A stretch of 64,000 nucleotides of DNA, from the NCBI RefSeq assembly GCF_036697405.1, contig NZ_JBAHWA010000008.1, forward strand, positions 124,001 through 188,000, in the 5' to 3' direction. Source of the stretch: Lysobacter sp036697405 (GTDB taxonomy: Bacteria > Pseudomonadota > Gammaproteobacteria > Xanthomonadales > Xanthomonadaceae). Positions 16,818-26,350 of the stretch are shown one piece after another. How positions within the stretch are numbered: position 1 is the stretch's first letter; each line of letters begins with the position of its first letter. The position numbers and the translations under genes are program-made. The notes beneath the pieces were generated by a model. It was not told the DNA's origin and did no database searches. It worked only from the letters and a program-made list of their open reading frames with translations.

Positions 16818-18545
16818 ATGCTTAGTCTCAAGCCGCGCAGCTTGTCTGCGCTGATCGCCCTTGCGCTGATCGCACCCGCCGCCAACGCGGCCCCGACCTG
16901 CCCAGCCAACGTCCTCGCCCAGCCGAAGACCAACCAGCTGTATGTGCTGTACCCCACCGTCGTCACGCCGTTCCCGTCCATCGGTCCGTCGACGTCGGCG
17001 GCGCCATTCAACGTCGCCGACCTGGACCCGGTCGTGGGCAGCACCACGACGCTGCGCAATCGCATCAGCGATTTCGTCATCGACGACTACTGCGAGTTCA
17101 ACGTCAAGGTCAATCCGGTCACCACCCTGCCCAGCCCGACGGAACCGCGTTGGCAGATCGTGGCGGTCGGCTCCGACACCGCCGGCAGCCTGTTCGGCCA
17201 GGCCCAGGCCGTGGACACCAACGACGCCGATCCGCAGGACTACGCCCGGGTCTGGGCGAAATCGTTCAAGGACACCTACGGCGCGGCCGGGCAACCGCTC
17301 AACGGCATCGGCTCGACCCTGGAGCGCTGGTCCACCGCGATCGGCACCACGACCTCGCACGAAGCCGCGCACAACTACGGCGCCGCGCACGGCCACTCCG
17401 CGCCGCGACCGACCGAGGACGCGCAGAACTGGCACATCATGGCCACCGGTTCGACCGGCCTGACCGGCGAAATGCGGGCCTCGCGCAACCGCCACTTCAG
17501 CGACACCGAGTACGAGATCCTCGGCCACAACGTCGGCCTCAACACCAAGACCCTGCACAACTGGGACTTCGTCAATCCCAACAACACCAACGCCAACAAG
17601 ATGCGCATCAAGCTGCTCAGCACCAGCAACAGCCTGAGCATCAACTGGTGGTACAACGGCTCGGAAAGCCCCTGGCAGAACCCGACGGTGAGCTACACCG
17701 GCGGCACCCAGAACTTCCAGGGCAACGTCTATTACGTGCACAACCTGGACTTCGCCACCGCCAAGCCCTGGAGCGGGCCGACCGCAGGCGTGGTGATGCC
17801 GGCCGCGCCCTTCCATACCGGCGCCAGCTTCGCCGGCGGCGCCAGCGTGATCGTGTTCGACGTGCAGCTGTTCAACGGCGCCACCCTGCTGCCGTTGGCG
17901 CCGCGCCTGGCCGGTTACGACGCCGGCGACATCGACTTCGCCACCGGCGCGTTCAATCTGAACTTCTTCAACACCAACCCCGCCGCCGGCGCGCTGGAGT
18001 TGTCGGAAGTGCAGATCTTCCGTTCGCCGCGCATGCTCGACATCTCGGCGATGATGCGCGACGGCCGCCCGGTCGACGTGCGCGGGCAGCCGGTGGAGTT
18101 CTTCTCCAGCAGCGTGATCCGCAAGCAGACCGTGGCCGATCGCCTGCAGGTGCCGCTGGGCAAGCTCACCGATCCGCGCACCGTGGACATCGTCTACAAG
18201 CCCGAGGACTGCCCGCAGGGCGCCAAGGGCGCGTCCAGGCAGGGGCCGGGCGACCACGCCTCGGGCGAGATCCGCTACTGCCACAAGGGCAATGCGCTGA
18301 GCCTGTTCCCGAACACCTACACCTACCTGGTCGCGAACGTGATCGAACCCAATGCGACCTATTGGGATCCGAGCCTGCGCAAGTTCGTGCAAGGACCTCA
18401 GCAGAACACCATCTACTACCAGGTGGGCGGCGTGGTGCCGGACCTCAACCGCAACGGCCAGGACGATCTGATCGATATCCGCACCGGCGTGTCCAAGGAC
18501 GAGGACCGCAACGGCGTGCCGGACGAGGCCCGACCGGAGCAGTGA
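16818..18545 (+). CDS. Secreted metzincin-type metalloprotease
   Basis: The 575-residue protein has a signal peptide (about residues 1-24). The zinc site HExxHxxGxxH is complete (His181, Glu182, His185, His191), followed by a Met-turn candidate HIMATGS (Met208), which together define a metzincin. The long C-terminal part (about 230-560) is rich in Asn, Ser and aromatic residues as in secreted beta-rich domains. It ends with two Ca-loop-like units, DLNRNGQDD and DEDRNGVPDE, similar to type 3 repeats or dockerin loops. It should act outside the cell as a protease needing zinc and calcium. It has its own transcription unit with GGAGG before the ATG. The metzincin subfamily is not clear to me. 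Confidence 0.85.
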   Translation: MLSLKPRSLSALIALALIAPAANAAPTCPANVLAQPKTNQLYVLYPTVVTPFPSIGPSTSAAPFNVADLDPVVGSTTTLRNRISDFVIDDYCEFNVKVNPVTTLPSPTEPRWQIVAVGSDTAGSLFGQAQAVDTNDADPQDYARVWAKSFKDTYGAAGQPLNGIGSTLERWSTAIGTTTSHEAAHNYGAAHGHSAPRPTEDAQNWHIMATGSTGLTGEMRASRNRHFSDTEYEILGHNVGLNTKTLHNWDFVNPNNTNANKMRIKLLSTSNSLSINWWYNGSESPWQNPTVSYTGGTQNFQGNVYYVHNLDFATAKPWSGPTAGVVMPAAPFHTGASFAGGASVIVFDVQLFNGATLLPLAPRLAGYDAGDIDFATGAFNLNFFNTNPAAGALELSEVQIFRSPRMLDISAMMRDGRPVDVRGQPVEFFSSSVIRKQTVADRLQVPLGKLTDPRTVDIVYKPEDCPQGAKGASRQGPGDHASGEIRYCHKGNALSLFPNTYTYLVANVIEPNATYWDPSLRKFVQGPQQNTIYYQVGGVVPDLNRNGQDDLIDIRTGVSKDEDRNGVPDEARPEQ

Positions 18546-18880
18546 GGGTTTGACCAGCGTTGCGATGCGATCGGCCCCTACCGATGGCATCGCAACCATT
18601 CACCGACAGACCGGCTTCACCCCTTCTCCCGCTCGCGGGAGAAGGGGTCCGAAGCGCGGATGAGGGCGTGCGTCGCGCAGACGACGGCGCGAGATCGTTA
18701 GCCTGCGAGCCCTCACCCCAACCCCTCTCCCATGCACGGGAGAGGGGCTCTTTCCAGCGCTGCGATGCCTGAAGGCGCAGGCGGGCGCAGAGCATCGCGG
18801 CCTGTGCTGCTCCCGCGGATGTGCGCGAGCTTGCATCCCCGCGGCGGCACGCGGACGCGGCTCGCAGGACCGCTACTCCA
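18546..18880. repeat. Gene-free stretch with composite ERIC-like intergenic repeat
   Basis: From about 18620 to 18760 lies a repeat with an outer hairpin (CCCCTTCTCCCGC with its complement), the block CGAAGCGCGGATGAGGGC, and a second hairpin (CCCCTCTCCC with GGGAGAGGGG) at its far end. The first half recurs at 59364-59410. It sits between the convergent metzincin and uvrD genes, where it could end transcription. No gene is seen in the stretch. Confidence 0.75.
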
Positions 18881-21058
18881 TCACGCCGGCTGCAGGTTCG
18901 CGTACGCCAGCACCAACCACTTGCTGCCGGCCTCGTCGAAGTTGATCTGCACGCGCGCGTGCGCGCCGCTGCCTTCGTAATCGGTCACGGTGCCGACGCC
19001 GAAGCTGGCGTGGCGCACCTGCGCGCCCAGCTTGACCGGCGGCGCCTCGATCGCGGCATGGCCGTAGTCGCGGCGCGGCTGGTTGCCGAACACCGGCCGC
19101 GAGACCTGCACCTTGGGCCGCACCTCGTGCAGCAGCGACGGCGGTATCTCGCGCAGGAAGCGCGAGGGCACCCCGAACATGTCCATGCCGTGGATGCGGC
19201 GGGTCTCGGCGTAGCTGAGCACCAGCTTCTGGCGCGCGCGGGTGATGCCCACGTAGGCCAAGCGGCGCTCCTCTTCCAGGCGCCCGGATTCCTCGGTGGA
19301 GCGGTTGCTGGGAAACAGGCCCTCTTCCAGGCCGCCCAGGAACACCAGCGGGAACTCCAGGCCCTTGGCGCTGTGCAGGGTCATCAGCTGCACGCCGTCG
19401 TCACCGGCCTGGGCCTGGCCTTCGCCGGCCTCGAGCGCGGCGTAGCTGAGGAAGGCGATCAGCTCCGGCATCGCCGCGGCGTCGTCTTCGTCGCTGCGGG
19501 TGAAGCGCGAGGCCACCGAGACCAGCTCGTCCAGGTTGTCGGTGCGCGAATCGAGCTGGCCGCGCGACTCGTTGGCGTAGTGCTCGCGCAGGCCCGAACG
19601 CTGCAGCACGTGGTCGATCTTCTCCGGCAGCGGCATCGTGCCCAGCCCGGCCTCGAGTTCGTCGATCAGCTTGATGAAGCCCGCCAGCGCGTTGCGCGCG
19701 CGCGCCGCCAGCAGGGTTTCCTCGGTCATCCAGCGCGCCGCGACCCACAGCGGCGCGCCGTCGGCGCGCGCGCGCTTGCGCACCTCGTCCAGGGTGCGTT
19801 CGCCGATGCCGCGGGTGGGCGTGTTGACCGCGCGCTCGAAGGCGGCGTCGTCGGCGCGGTTGGCGACCAGGCGCAGGTAGGCCAGGGTGTCCTTGATTTC
19901 GGCGCGCTCGAAGAAGCGCTGGCCGCCGTAGACGCGGTAGGGCACCTGTTCGGACAGCAGCGCTTCTTCGTAGGCGCGCGATTGCGCGTTGCTGCGGTAC
20001 AGGATGGCGACGTCGCCGTGGCTGCCGCCGTCGCGCACCCACTGGCGCAGGCGCTCGACCACGAAGCGGGCCTCGTCCATTTCGTTGTAGGCCGCATACA
20101 GGTCGATCGGCTCGCCCTGGCCGGTGTCGGTCCACAGCTTCTTGCCCAGGCGGTCGGGGTTGTGCGCGATCACCGCGTTGGCGGCTTCCAGGATGTTGGC
20201 GCTGGAGCGGTAGTTCTGCTCCAGGCGGATGGTCTGGGCGCCGGGGAAGTCGCGCAGGAAACGCTGCACGTTCTCGACCTTGGCGCCACGCCAACCGTAG
20301 ATGGCCTGGTCGTCGTCGCCGACCACGAACACGTGGCCGCTGTCGCCGGCCAGCACGCGCACGAAGGCGTACTGGATGGCGTTGGTGTCCTGGAACTCGT
20401 CGACCAGGATTTCGCGGAAGCGGTGGCGGTAGTGCGCGAGCAGGGCCGGGTTGTCGCGCAGCAGCTCGTGCGCGCGCAGCAGCAGCTCGGCGAAGTCGAC
20501 CAGGCCGGCGCGTTCGCAGCGCTCCTGGTAGGCCTCATAGGCACGCCGCATGGCGTCGGCCCAGGGGTCGGCGGCCGGCTGGATGTGCTCGGGGCGGCGG
20601 CCTTCGTCCTTCTGGGCGTTGATCCACCAGGCGATCTGGCGCGGCGGGAAGCGCGCCTCGTCCAGTTCCAGCGACTGCACCACGCGCTTGACCAGGCGCA
20701 GTTGGTCGTCGCTGTCCAGCACCTGGAAGCCCTCGGGCAGCTTGGCGTCCTGCCAGTGCAGGCGCAGCAGGCGGTGGGCCAGGCCGTGGAAGGTGCCGAT
20801 CCACATGCCGCGCGCGCCGTTGCGCAGCTGCAGCTCGACGCGGTTGCGCATCTCGCCGGCGGCCTTGTTGGTGAAGGTCACCGCCAGGATCCCGTGGGTG
20901 GGCACGCCGAAGACTTCGTTGAGCCAGGCGATGCGGTGGGTGAGGACGCGGGTTTTGCCCGAGCCGGCGCCGGCCAGGACCAGATAGTGGCCGGGGGCGG
21001 CCGATACGGCTTCGCGTTGGGCGGGATTGAGTGCGTCGAGCAGGTGCGATACGTCCAT
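18881..21058 (-). CDS. uvrD: DNA helicase II
   Basis: The 725-residue product starts MDVSHLLDALNPAQREAVSA and contains Walker A (GAGSGKTRVL), VDEFQDTN, GDDDQAIYGWRGA, the LEQNYRSSANIL motif IV and the VQLMTLHSAKGLEFPLVFLGGLEEG motif V of superfamily 1A helicases. It ends in a UvrD C-terminal domain (GVGTVTDYEGSGAHARVQINF and WLVLAYANLQ), which separates UvrD from Rep. It unwinds DNA in mismatch and nucleotide excision repair. The ATG at 21058 is the homologous start; the frame continues open upstream without homology. TACAAT lies 6 bases before the ATG. Confidence 0.96.
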   Translation of the reverse strand: MDVSHLLDALNPAQREAVSAAPGHYLVLAGAGSGKTRVLTHRIAWLNEVFGVPTHGILAVTFTNKAAGEMRNRVELQLRNGARGMWIGTFHGLAHRLLRLHWQDAKLPEGFQVLDSDDQLRLVKRVVQSLELDEARFPPRQIAWWINAQKDEGRRPEHIQPAADPWADAMRRAYEAYQERCERAGLVDFAELLLRAHELLRDNPALLAHYRHRFREILVDEFQDTNAIQYAFVRVLAGDSGHVFVVGDDDQAIYGWRGAKVENVQRFLRDFPGAQTIRLEQNYRSSANILEAANAVIAHNPDRLGKKLWTDTGQGEPIDLYAAYNEMDEARFVVERLRQWVRDGGSHGDVAILYRSNAQSRAYEEALLSEQVPYRVYGGQRFFERAEIKDTLAYLRLVANRADDAAFERAVNTPTRGIGERTLDEVRKRARADGAPLWVAARWMTEETLLAARARNALAGFIKLIDELEAGLGTMPLPEKIDHVLQRSGLREHYANESRGQLDSRTDNLDELVSVASRFTRSDEDDAAAMPELIAFLSYAALEAGEGQAQAGDDGVQLMTLHSAKGLEFPLVFLGGLEEGLFPSNRSTEESGRLEEERRLAYVGITRARQKLVLSYAETRRIHGMDMFGVPSRFLREIPPSLLHEVRPKVQVSRPVFGNQPRRDYGHAAIEAPPVKLGAQVRHASFGVGTVTDYEGSGAHARVQINFDEAGSKWLVLAYANLQPA

Positions 21059-21064
21059 CGTCGT

Positions 21065-21070
21065 ATTGTA
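21065..21070 (-). promoter_or_regulatory. -10 element of uvrD
   Basis: TACAAT on the minus strand ends 6 bases before the uvrD ATG, consistent with a leaderless message. No clear -35 hexamer is present. Confidence 0.45.
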
Positions 21071-21112
21071 GCGGCCGCACCCGCGGGAACCTTGCTCGGG
21101 CCTGGACATCCA

Positions 21113-22075
21113 ATGCGCATGCGCCCTCTGCCCTCGCTGCTGCTGACCTTGTGCGCGCTCGCCCTGGCGGGCCCGCCGGCGCGCGCCGACGGCGATGCCG
21201 GCGCCGCGCGCACCCTGCGCAGCGGCGCCAATGCGCTGCAGGTGAGCGTGGAAGGCGTGTCCGACCCCGAGCGCGCGGCGCTGCTGCAGCGCTGGCTGGC
21301 CGAATGCGCGGACGCGGCCCTGACCGCGTTCGGGCGCTATCCGCTGCGCAACGCGCAGGTGCGGATCCGCGAGATCGACAGCCGCGATCCCAGCCCGGTG
21401 CCCTGGGGCCAGACCCGGCGCGACGACGGCGTGGCGGTGCTGCTGTACGTGCGCCGCGACGCCAGCCTGGCCCAGCTGCGCGGCGACTGGACCGCGGTGC
21501 ACGAGCTCTCGCACCTGTTCCATCCCTATCTGGGCCGCGAGGGCCGCTGGATGGCCGAGGGCCTGGCCAGCTACTACCAGAACGTGCTGCGCGCGCGCGC
21601 CGGCCTGCTCAGCCAGGACCAGGCCTGGCGCGCGCTCGACGCCGGTTTCGGCCGCGGCCGCCGGCTGGGCCCGGGCGCGCCGCTGGAGGCGCTGGGCCGC
21701 GGCGGCACCATGCGCGTGTACTGGGCCGGCGCGGCCTATTGGCTGGAAGCGGACCTGGCGCTGCGCCGCGAACACGGACTGGATCTGGACACGGTGCTAT
21801 CGCGCTACGCGCGTTGCTGCCTGGACGCGGCGGATGCGGATGCGGACGCGGTGTCGCCGCGGGACTTCGCGGCCGAGCTGGATCGCCTGGGCGGCGACGG
21901 CGTATTCCTGCGCCTGTACCGGCGCTATGCCAGCTCGCGCGAGTTTCCGGACCTGGGCGTCGCCTACGCCGAGCTGGGCCTGGAAGCCGACGCCGGCGGC
22001 CTGGGCTACTCGCCGCGCGCCGATGCGCAGAAATTGCGCAACGCCATCATGGGTTCGCGCAAGGCGGCGCATTGA
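21113..22075 (+). CDS. Secreted M61-like gluzincin peptidase
   Basis: The 320-residue product starts MRMRPLPSLLLTLCALALAGPPARA, a signal peptide. The zinc motif HELSH (His130, Glu131, His134) is followed at Glu149 by the WMAEGLASYYQ helix, the arrangement of gluzincins such as the M61/M1 groups. Residues after 200 are Arg/Leu-rich helices. It is likely a periplasmic or secreted peptidase. It diverges from uvrD; the two starts are only 54 bases apart, so promoters overlap. Confidence 0.82.
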   Translation: MRMRPLPSLLLTLCALALAGPPARADGDAGAARTLRSGANALQVSVEGVSDPERAALLQRWLAECADAALTAFGRYPLRNAQVRIREIDSRDPSPVPWGQTRRDDGVAVLLYVRRDASLAQLRGDWTAVHELSHLFHPYLGREGRWMAEGLASYYQNVLRARAGLLSQDQAWRALDAGFGRGRRLGPGAPLEALGRGGTMRVYWAGAAYWLEADLALRREHGLDLDTVLSRYARCCLDAADADADAVSPRDFAAELDRLGGDGVFLRLYRRYASSREFPDLGVAYAELGLEADAGGLGYSPRADAQKLRNAIMGSRKAAH

Positions 22076-22242
22076 CCGCGCCGACCCGGTTCGGCGCATC
22101 GGCGCGCGCGGCGGTGCCCACGTCGGGGCACCGATGCTAGATTGCGACGGTAGACGCGTTAGGCCATGGATTCGGCAGAGACGCCGCTGCCTGCCGGAAT
22201 TCTCCGCACTCGCACAGCGGCATCGGACAAGGAGTCTTACAG

Positions 22243-22473
22243 ATGCACAAGATCATGCTCGGCGCGGCGATCGCGTTGCTCGGCCTGGGAATGAGCTCCA
22301 GCGCGAATGCCTGGCCGCCGCCGACCGCTACCTGCGACGCCTCCAACGCCGGCTCGCAGACCTCCACCCAGTTCGGCTCCGGCTATATCGTCTGGGAATG
22401 CGACGGCACCCAGTGGTATTTCCTGCTGCAGTACGTCTGCGACTCCAACGGCAACAACTGCATCCCGCTGTGA
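22243..22473 (+). CDS. Small secreted four-cysteine protein
   Basis: A 76-residue protein with a signal peptide (MHKIMLGAAIALLGLGMSSSANA) giving a mature chain of about 53 residues with cysteines at 31, 53, 66 and 73, enough for two disulfides. The mature part is rich in Ser, Thr, Trp and Tyr (GSGYIVWECDGTQWYFLLQY) and looks beta-stranded. AAGGAG lies at good distance before the ATG and a strong terminator follows the stop, so it is a single-gene unit. No family recognised; possibilities include a small extracellular binding protein or peptide inhibitor. Confidence 0.75.
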   Translation: MHKIMLGAAIALLGLGMSSSANAWPPPTATCDASNAGSQTSTQFGSGYIVWECDGTQWYFLLQYVCDSNGNNCIPL

Positions 22474-22483
22474 CGCAGCGGCG

Positions 22484-22512
22484 GACGCAGGGGCTCGCGC
22501 CCCTGCGTCTTT
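22484..22512 (+). terminator. Terminator of the four-cysteine protein gene
   Basis: An 11-bp perfect stem (22484-22494 with 22499-22509), loop TCGC, followed by TTT, 10 bases after the stop codon. Confidence 0.7.
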
Positions 22513-22563
22513 GCCGCGCCGCGCGCTAGCGCCCGCTCCGTTCCGGAAGGCCGGCCTTGGGGC

Positions 22564-23202
22564 TCAATGCGCCGGCTTGGCCTTAGGCGCGTGCGACATC
22601 AGCTTGTCGGTCATCGCGATGCCGATCGCCGAGACGATGAAGACCATGTGGATGATGGTCTGCCACATCACGCCGGTCGAGGTCGAGGTGGTGCACTTGG
22701 CGACCACGTCCTTCATCCCGGCGGCCACCGCGTCGGCGGCGGCGCGGCTGGCGTTGATCGCCTCCACCGTGTTGCACATCGGCAGGCCCAGGTCGCCGGC
22801 CGCGATGAAGGTCTTGAGCAGGTGGATCGAGGAGATGCCGATGATCGCCATCGCCAGCTTGACCTTGAGCACCGAGGCGTTGACGTGGCTCAGCCACTCC
22901 GGCTGGTCCGGATGGCCTTCCAGCCGCAGGCGCGAGACGAAGGTTTCGTAGCCGCCGACGATCACCATCACCAGCAGGTTGGAGATCATGACCACGTCGA
23001 TCAGGCCCAGCACGATCAGCATGATGCCCTGCTCGTTCAAGGTGTTGGCGCCGTGGATCAGGTGCCACAGTTCCTTGACGAACAAGAACACGTAGACGCC
23101 TTGGGCGACGATCAGGCCCAGGTACAGCGGCAGCTGCAGCCAGCGCGAGCTGAAGATCAGCGCGGGCAGCGGATTAAGGCGTTCGGTACGCTCGACGGTC
23201 AT
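22564..23202 (-). CDS. YqhA/UPF0114 family membrane protein
   Basis: The 212-residue product (MTVERTERLNPLPALIFSSRWLQLPLYLGL) has about four membrane helices and the family's FVSRLRLEGHPDQPEWLSHVNASVLKVKLAMAIIGISSIHLLKTF core, matching the YqhA/UPF0114 family (TIGR00645). Its function is unknown. An insertion of polar residues between helices 3 and 4 (about 150-180) includes two cysteines (CNT and CTT). The start at 23202 fits the family; an upstream in-frame ATG exists. Confidence 0.88.
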   Translation of the reverse strand: MTVERTERLNPLPALIFSSRWLQLPLYLGLIVAQGVYVFLFVKELWHLIHGANTLNEQGIMLIVLGLIDVVMISNLLVMVIVGGYETFVSRLRLEGHPDQPEWLSHVNASVLKVKLAMAIIGISSIHLLKTFIAAGDLGLPMCNTVEAINASRAAADAVAAGMKDVVAKCTTSTSTGVMWQTIIHMVFIVSAIGIAMTDKLMSHAPKAKPAH

Positions 23203-23396
23203 GCGATGGCCTGGCGGGCTGGTATTTAAGGCCGTCCAGGGTAACGGCGCGGCCATGACCGCGCCAAGTCGCCGCCTGAACGAAGCGCCGCGCGGCGCGG
23301 CGCGGCCACGCCGCCGGAACGGGCCGTTCTCCGCCTGCCGGGACCGCCGCCCGGCGCTGCGCTTACACTCGCCCTTCGTCCCAGCGCGACCCACCC

Positions 23397-24107
23397 ATGA
23401 TCGACCTGTATTACTGGCCCACGCCCAACGGCCACAAGATCACCCTGTTGTTGGAAGAAGCGGGCCTGGACTACCGCATCCGCCCGGTCGACATCGGCGC
23501 CGGCGACCAGTTCAAACCCGAATTCCTGGCGATCTCGCCCAACAACCGCATGCCCGCGATCGTCGACCACGCGCCCGCCGACGGCGGCGAGCCGGTCAGC
23601 GCCGCTCCCATCAGTGTGTTCGAGTCCGGCGCGATCCTGCATTACCTCGCCGCCAAGATCGGCAAATTCCTGCCCGCCGATACGCGCGGCCGGGTCGAGG
23701 TCGACGAATGGCTGTTCTGGCAGGTCGGCGGCTACGGCCCGATGCTGGGCCAGAACCACCACTTCAACCGCTACGCGCCGGACAAGATCCCCTACGCGAT
23801 CGAACGCTACCAGCGCGAGACCCAACGCCTGTACGGCGTGCTCGACCGCCGCCTGGCCGGGCGCGACTACCTCGCCGGCGGCGCGCTCAGCATCGCCGAC
23901 TTCGCCTGCCACCCCTGGGCGCATGCGCACGCCTGGCACTACATCGACCTGGCCGACTACCCGCAGGTACAGCGCTGGCACGATGCGCTGGCCGCCCGTC
24001 CCGCGTTCCAGCGCGCCTATGCCTTGGAACAGACCTACCGTCCGTCTCGCGAGATGACCGACGAGATGCGCAAGAACCTGTTCGGAACCCCGGCCCGCAC
24101 CGCATGA
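23397..24107 (+). CDS. Glutathione S-transferase family protein
   Basis: The 236-residue product has the thioredoxin-like N-domain (MIDLYYWPTPNGHKITLLLEEAGLDY, SPNNRMPAIVD, FESGAILHYLA) and the all-helical C-domain with SIADFACHPW. These features fit the YfcG/YghU (Nu-class) bacterial GSTs, which use glutathione in disulfide or peroxide reduction. A TACACT box lies about 27 bases upstream. Its stop overlaps the start of the next gene (ATGA), so it is first in a three-gene operon with DPP IV and a transglutaminase-like protein. Confidence 0.92.
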   Translation: MIDLYYWPTPNGHKITLLLEEAGLDYRIRPVDIGAGDQFKPEFLAISPNNRMPAIVDHAPADGGEPVSAAPISVFESGAILHYLAAKIGKFLPADTRGRVEVDEWLFWQVGGYGPMLGQNHHFNRYAPDKIPYAIERYQRETQRLYGVLDRRLAGRDYLAGGALSIADFACHPWAHAHAWHYIDLADYPQVQRWHDALAARPAFQRAYALEQTYRPSREMTDEMRKNLFGTPARTA

Positions 24108-26350
24108 ATACTCCCCTCCTCCGCCGCGGCCTCGCCGCCAGCCTGTTGCTCGCCATGTCGCTCGCCGCCGCCCCCGCCCTGTCGCAGAACGCCCCCGAAA
24201 AACTCACCCTCGAAGCCCTGGCCGGCGACGCGCCGTTGTCGGGCCCCAGCCTGACCAAGCCGCGCATCGCGCCCGACGGCAGTCGGGTCGGCTTCCTGCG
24301 CGGCAAGGAGCGCGACAAGAACCGCCTGGACCTGTGGGCCTACGACATCGCCAGCGGCAAGTCCCAGCTGCTGGTGGATTCCGACGACGTGCTGCCCGGC
24401 GCGGAGGTGCTCAGCGACGCCGAGAAGGCGCGCCGCGAGCGCCAGCGCATCGCCGCGCTGTCGGGCATCGTCGACTACCAGTGGTCGCCCGACGCCAAGA
24501 CCCTGCTGTTCCCGCTCGGCGGCGAGCTCTACCTCTACGACCTGGGCAAGACCGGCAAGGCCGCGGTGCGCAAGCTCACCCACGGCGAAGGCTTCGCCAC
24601 CGATCCCAAGCTCTCGCCGATGGGCGGCTACGTCAGCTTCGTGCGCGACCGCAACCTGTGGGTGATCGACCTGGCCGACGGCAAGGCCACCCAGCTCACC
24701 CGCGACGGCAGCGACACCATCGGCAACGGCATCGCCGAATTCGTCGCCGACGAAGAGATGGACCGCCACACCGGCTACTGGTGGGCGCCGGACGACAGTG
24801 CGATCGCCTTCGCGCGCATCGACGAAAGCCCGGTGCCGGTGCAGAAGCGCTACGAGGTCTACCCCGACCGCACCGACGTGGTCGAGCAGCGCTATCCGGC
24901 CGCGGGCGACCGCAACGTGCTGATCCAGCTCGGCGTGATCGGGCCTAGGGGCGGACAGCCGCGCTGGATCGACCTGGGCAAGAACCCCGACATCTACCTG
25001 GCCCGCGTCGACTGGCGCGACCCGCAGCACCTGAGCTTCCAGCGCCAATCGCGCGACCAGCACCTGCTGGAACTGATCGAAGCCGACCTCGACAGCGGCA
25101 AGCAGCGCGTGCTGGTGACCGAGCGCGCCAAGACCTGGGTGCCGCTCAACAACGACCTGCACTTCCTCAAGGACGGCCGCATCCTGTGGAACAGCGAGCG
25201 CAGCGGCTACGAGCACCTGTACCTGCTGTCCGCCGACGGCCGCAAGGCCACGCCGCTGACCTCCGGCGACTGGCCGGTGGACAGCGTACTGGCGGTGGAC
25301 GAGGACGCCGGCCAGGTCTACTTCGCCGCCGGCAAGGATTCGCCGCTGGACGTGCAGATCTACCGCGTGGCCCTGAGCGGCGGCGCGATCGAACGCTTGT
25401 CCAAGACCGACGGCAGCCACAGCGCCAACTTCGCCCGTAACGCCAGCGTCTACGTCGACAACTGGTCAAACCCGCTCACGCCGCCGCAACTGGAGCTGTT
25501 CCGCAACGACGGCAGCCGCATCGCCTCGCTGATCGACAACGACCTCACCGACGCCCAGCACCCTTACGCGCGCTACCGCCAGGCCCATCGCGAGATCGAG
25601 TTCGGCACCTTGACCGCGGCCGACGGCAAGACCCGCCTGCAGTACAGTGTGCTCAAGCCTTCCGGTTTCGATCCGGGCAAGCGCTACCCGGTGGTGGTCA
25701 ACGTCTACGGCGGCCCGGCTGCGCAGACCGTGAAACGCTACTGGTCGCCGGACTTCAATCAGTATCTGGCCCAGCACGGCTACGTGGTGTTCTCGATCGA
25801 CAACCGCGGCACTCCGCGCCGTGGCGCGGCCTTCGGCGGCGCGCTGTACGGCAAGCAGGGCACGGTGGAAGTCGCCGACCAGCTCAAGGGCGTGGCCTGG
25901 CTGAAGTCGCAGCCCTGGGTCGACGGCGAGCGCATCGGCGTCTATGGCTGGTCCAACGGCGGCTACATGACCCTGATGCTGCTGGCCCAGGCCAGCGATG
26001 CCTACGCCTGCGGCGTGGCCGGCGCGCCCGTCACCGACTGGGCCCTGTACGATACTCACTACACCGAGCGCTACATGGGCCTGCCCGACCAGAACGTCGC
26101 CGGCTACCGCGAAGCGCGCGTGCTGGAGCACATCGACGGGCTCAAGTCCAAGCTGCTGCTGATCCACGGCATGGCCGACGACAACGTGCTGTTCAGCAAC
26201 TCCACTGTACTGATGAGCGCGCTGCAGCAACGCGGCCAGCCCTTCGAGCTGATGACCTACCCGGGCGCCAAGCACGGCCTCAAGGGCAAGGACAACCTGC
26301 ACCGGCTGCGCATCACCGAGGACTTCTTCGCGCGCTGCCTGAAGCCGTGA
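24104..26350 (+). CDS. Dipeptidyl peptidase IV-type S9 peptidase
   Basis: The 748-residue product has a signal peptide (to about residue 28), a long propeller domain and an alpha/beta hydrolase domain. The double-Glu motif that holds the substrate amino terminus in DPP IV is present (DEEMDRHTGYWW, Glu217-Glu218). The triad is Ser617 in GWSNGGYM, Asp692 in HGMADDN and His724 in AKHGL. The usual Tyr after the nucleophile in GWSYGGY is Asn here. It should remove Xaa-Pro or Xaa-Ala dipeptides in the periplasm. It overlaps both neighbours by 4 bases (ATGA and GTGA), indicating tight coupling. Confidence 0.94.
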   Translation: MNTPLLRRGLAASLLLAMSLAAAPALSQNAPEKLTLEALAGDAPLSGPSLTKPRIAPDGSRVGFLRGKERDKNRLDLWAYDIASGKSQLLVDSDDVLPGAEVLSDAEKARRERQRIAALSGIVDYQWSPDAKTLLFPLGGELYLYDLGKTGKAAVRKLTHGEGFATDPKLSPMGGYVSFVRDRNLWVIDLADGKATQLTRDGSDTIGNGIAEFVADEEMDRHTGYWWAPDDSAIAFARIDESPVPVQKRYEVYPDRTDVVEQRYPAAGDRNVLIQLGVIGPRGGQPRWIDLGKNPDIYLARVDWRDPQHLSFQRQSRDQHLLELIEADLDSGKQRVLVTERAKTWVPLNNDLHFLKDGRILWNSERSGYEHLYLLSADGRKATPLTSGDWPVDSVLAVDEDAGQVYFAAGKDSPLDVQIYRVALSGGAIERLSKTDGSHSANFARNASVYVDNWSNPLTPPQLELFRNDGSRIASLIDNDLTDAQHPYARYRQAHREIEFGTLTAADGKTRLQYSVLKPSGFDPGKRYPVVVNVYGGPAAQTVKRYWSPDFNQYLAQHGYVVFSIDNRGTPRRGAAFGGALYGKQGTVEVADQLKGVAWLKSQPWVDGERIGVYGWSNGGYMTLMLLAQASDAYACGVAGAPVTDWALYDTHYTERYMGLPDQNVAGYREARVLEHIDGLKSKLLLIHGMADDNVLFSNSTVLMSALQQRGQPFELMTYPGAKHGLKGKDNLHRLRITEDFFARCLKP

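Noticed and set aside
18620..18760. Insertion sequence remnant
   Set aside because: There is no transposase frame; the element matches the short dispersed repeat also seen at 59364.
18821..21112. Long plus-strand frame (1084 codons) across uvrD
   Set aside because: Only its last 320 codons, the M61-like peptidase, are real; the first part is the complement of uvrD.
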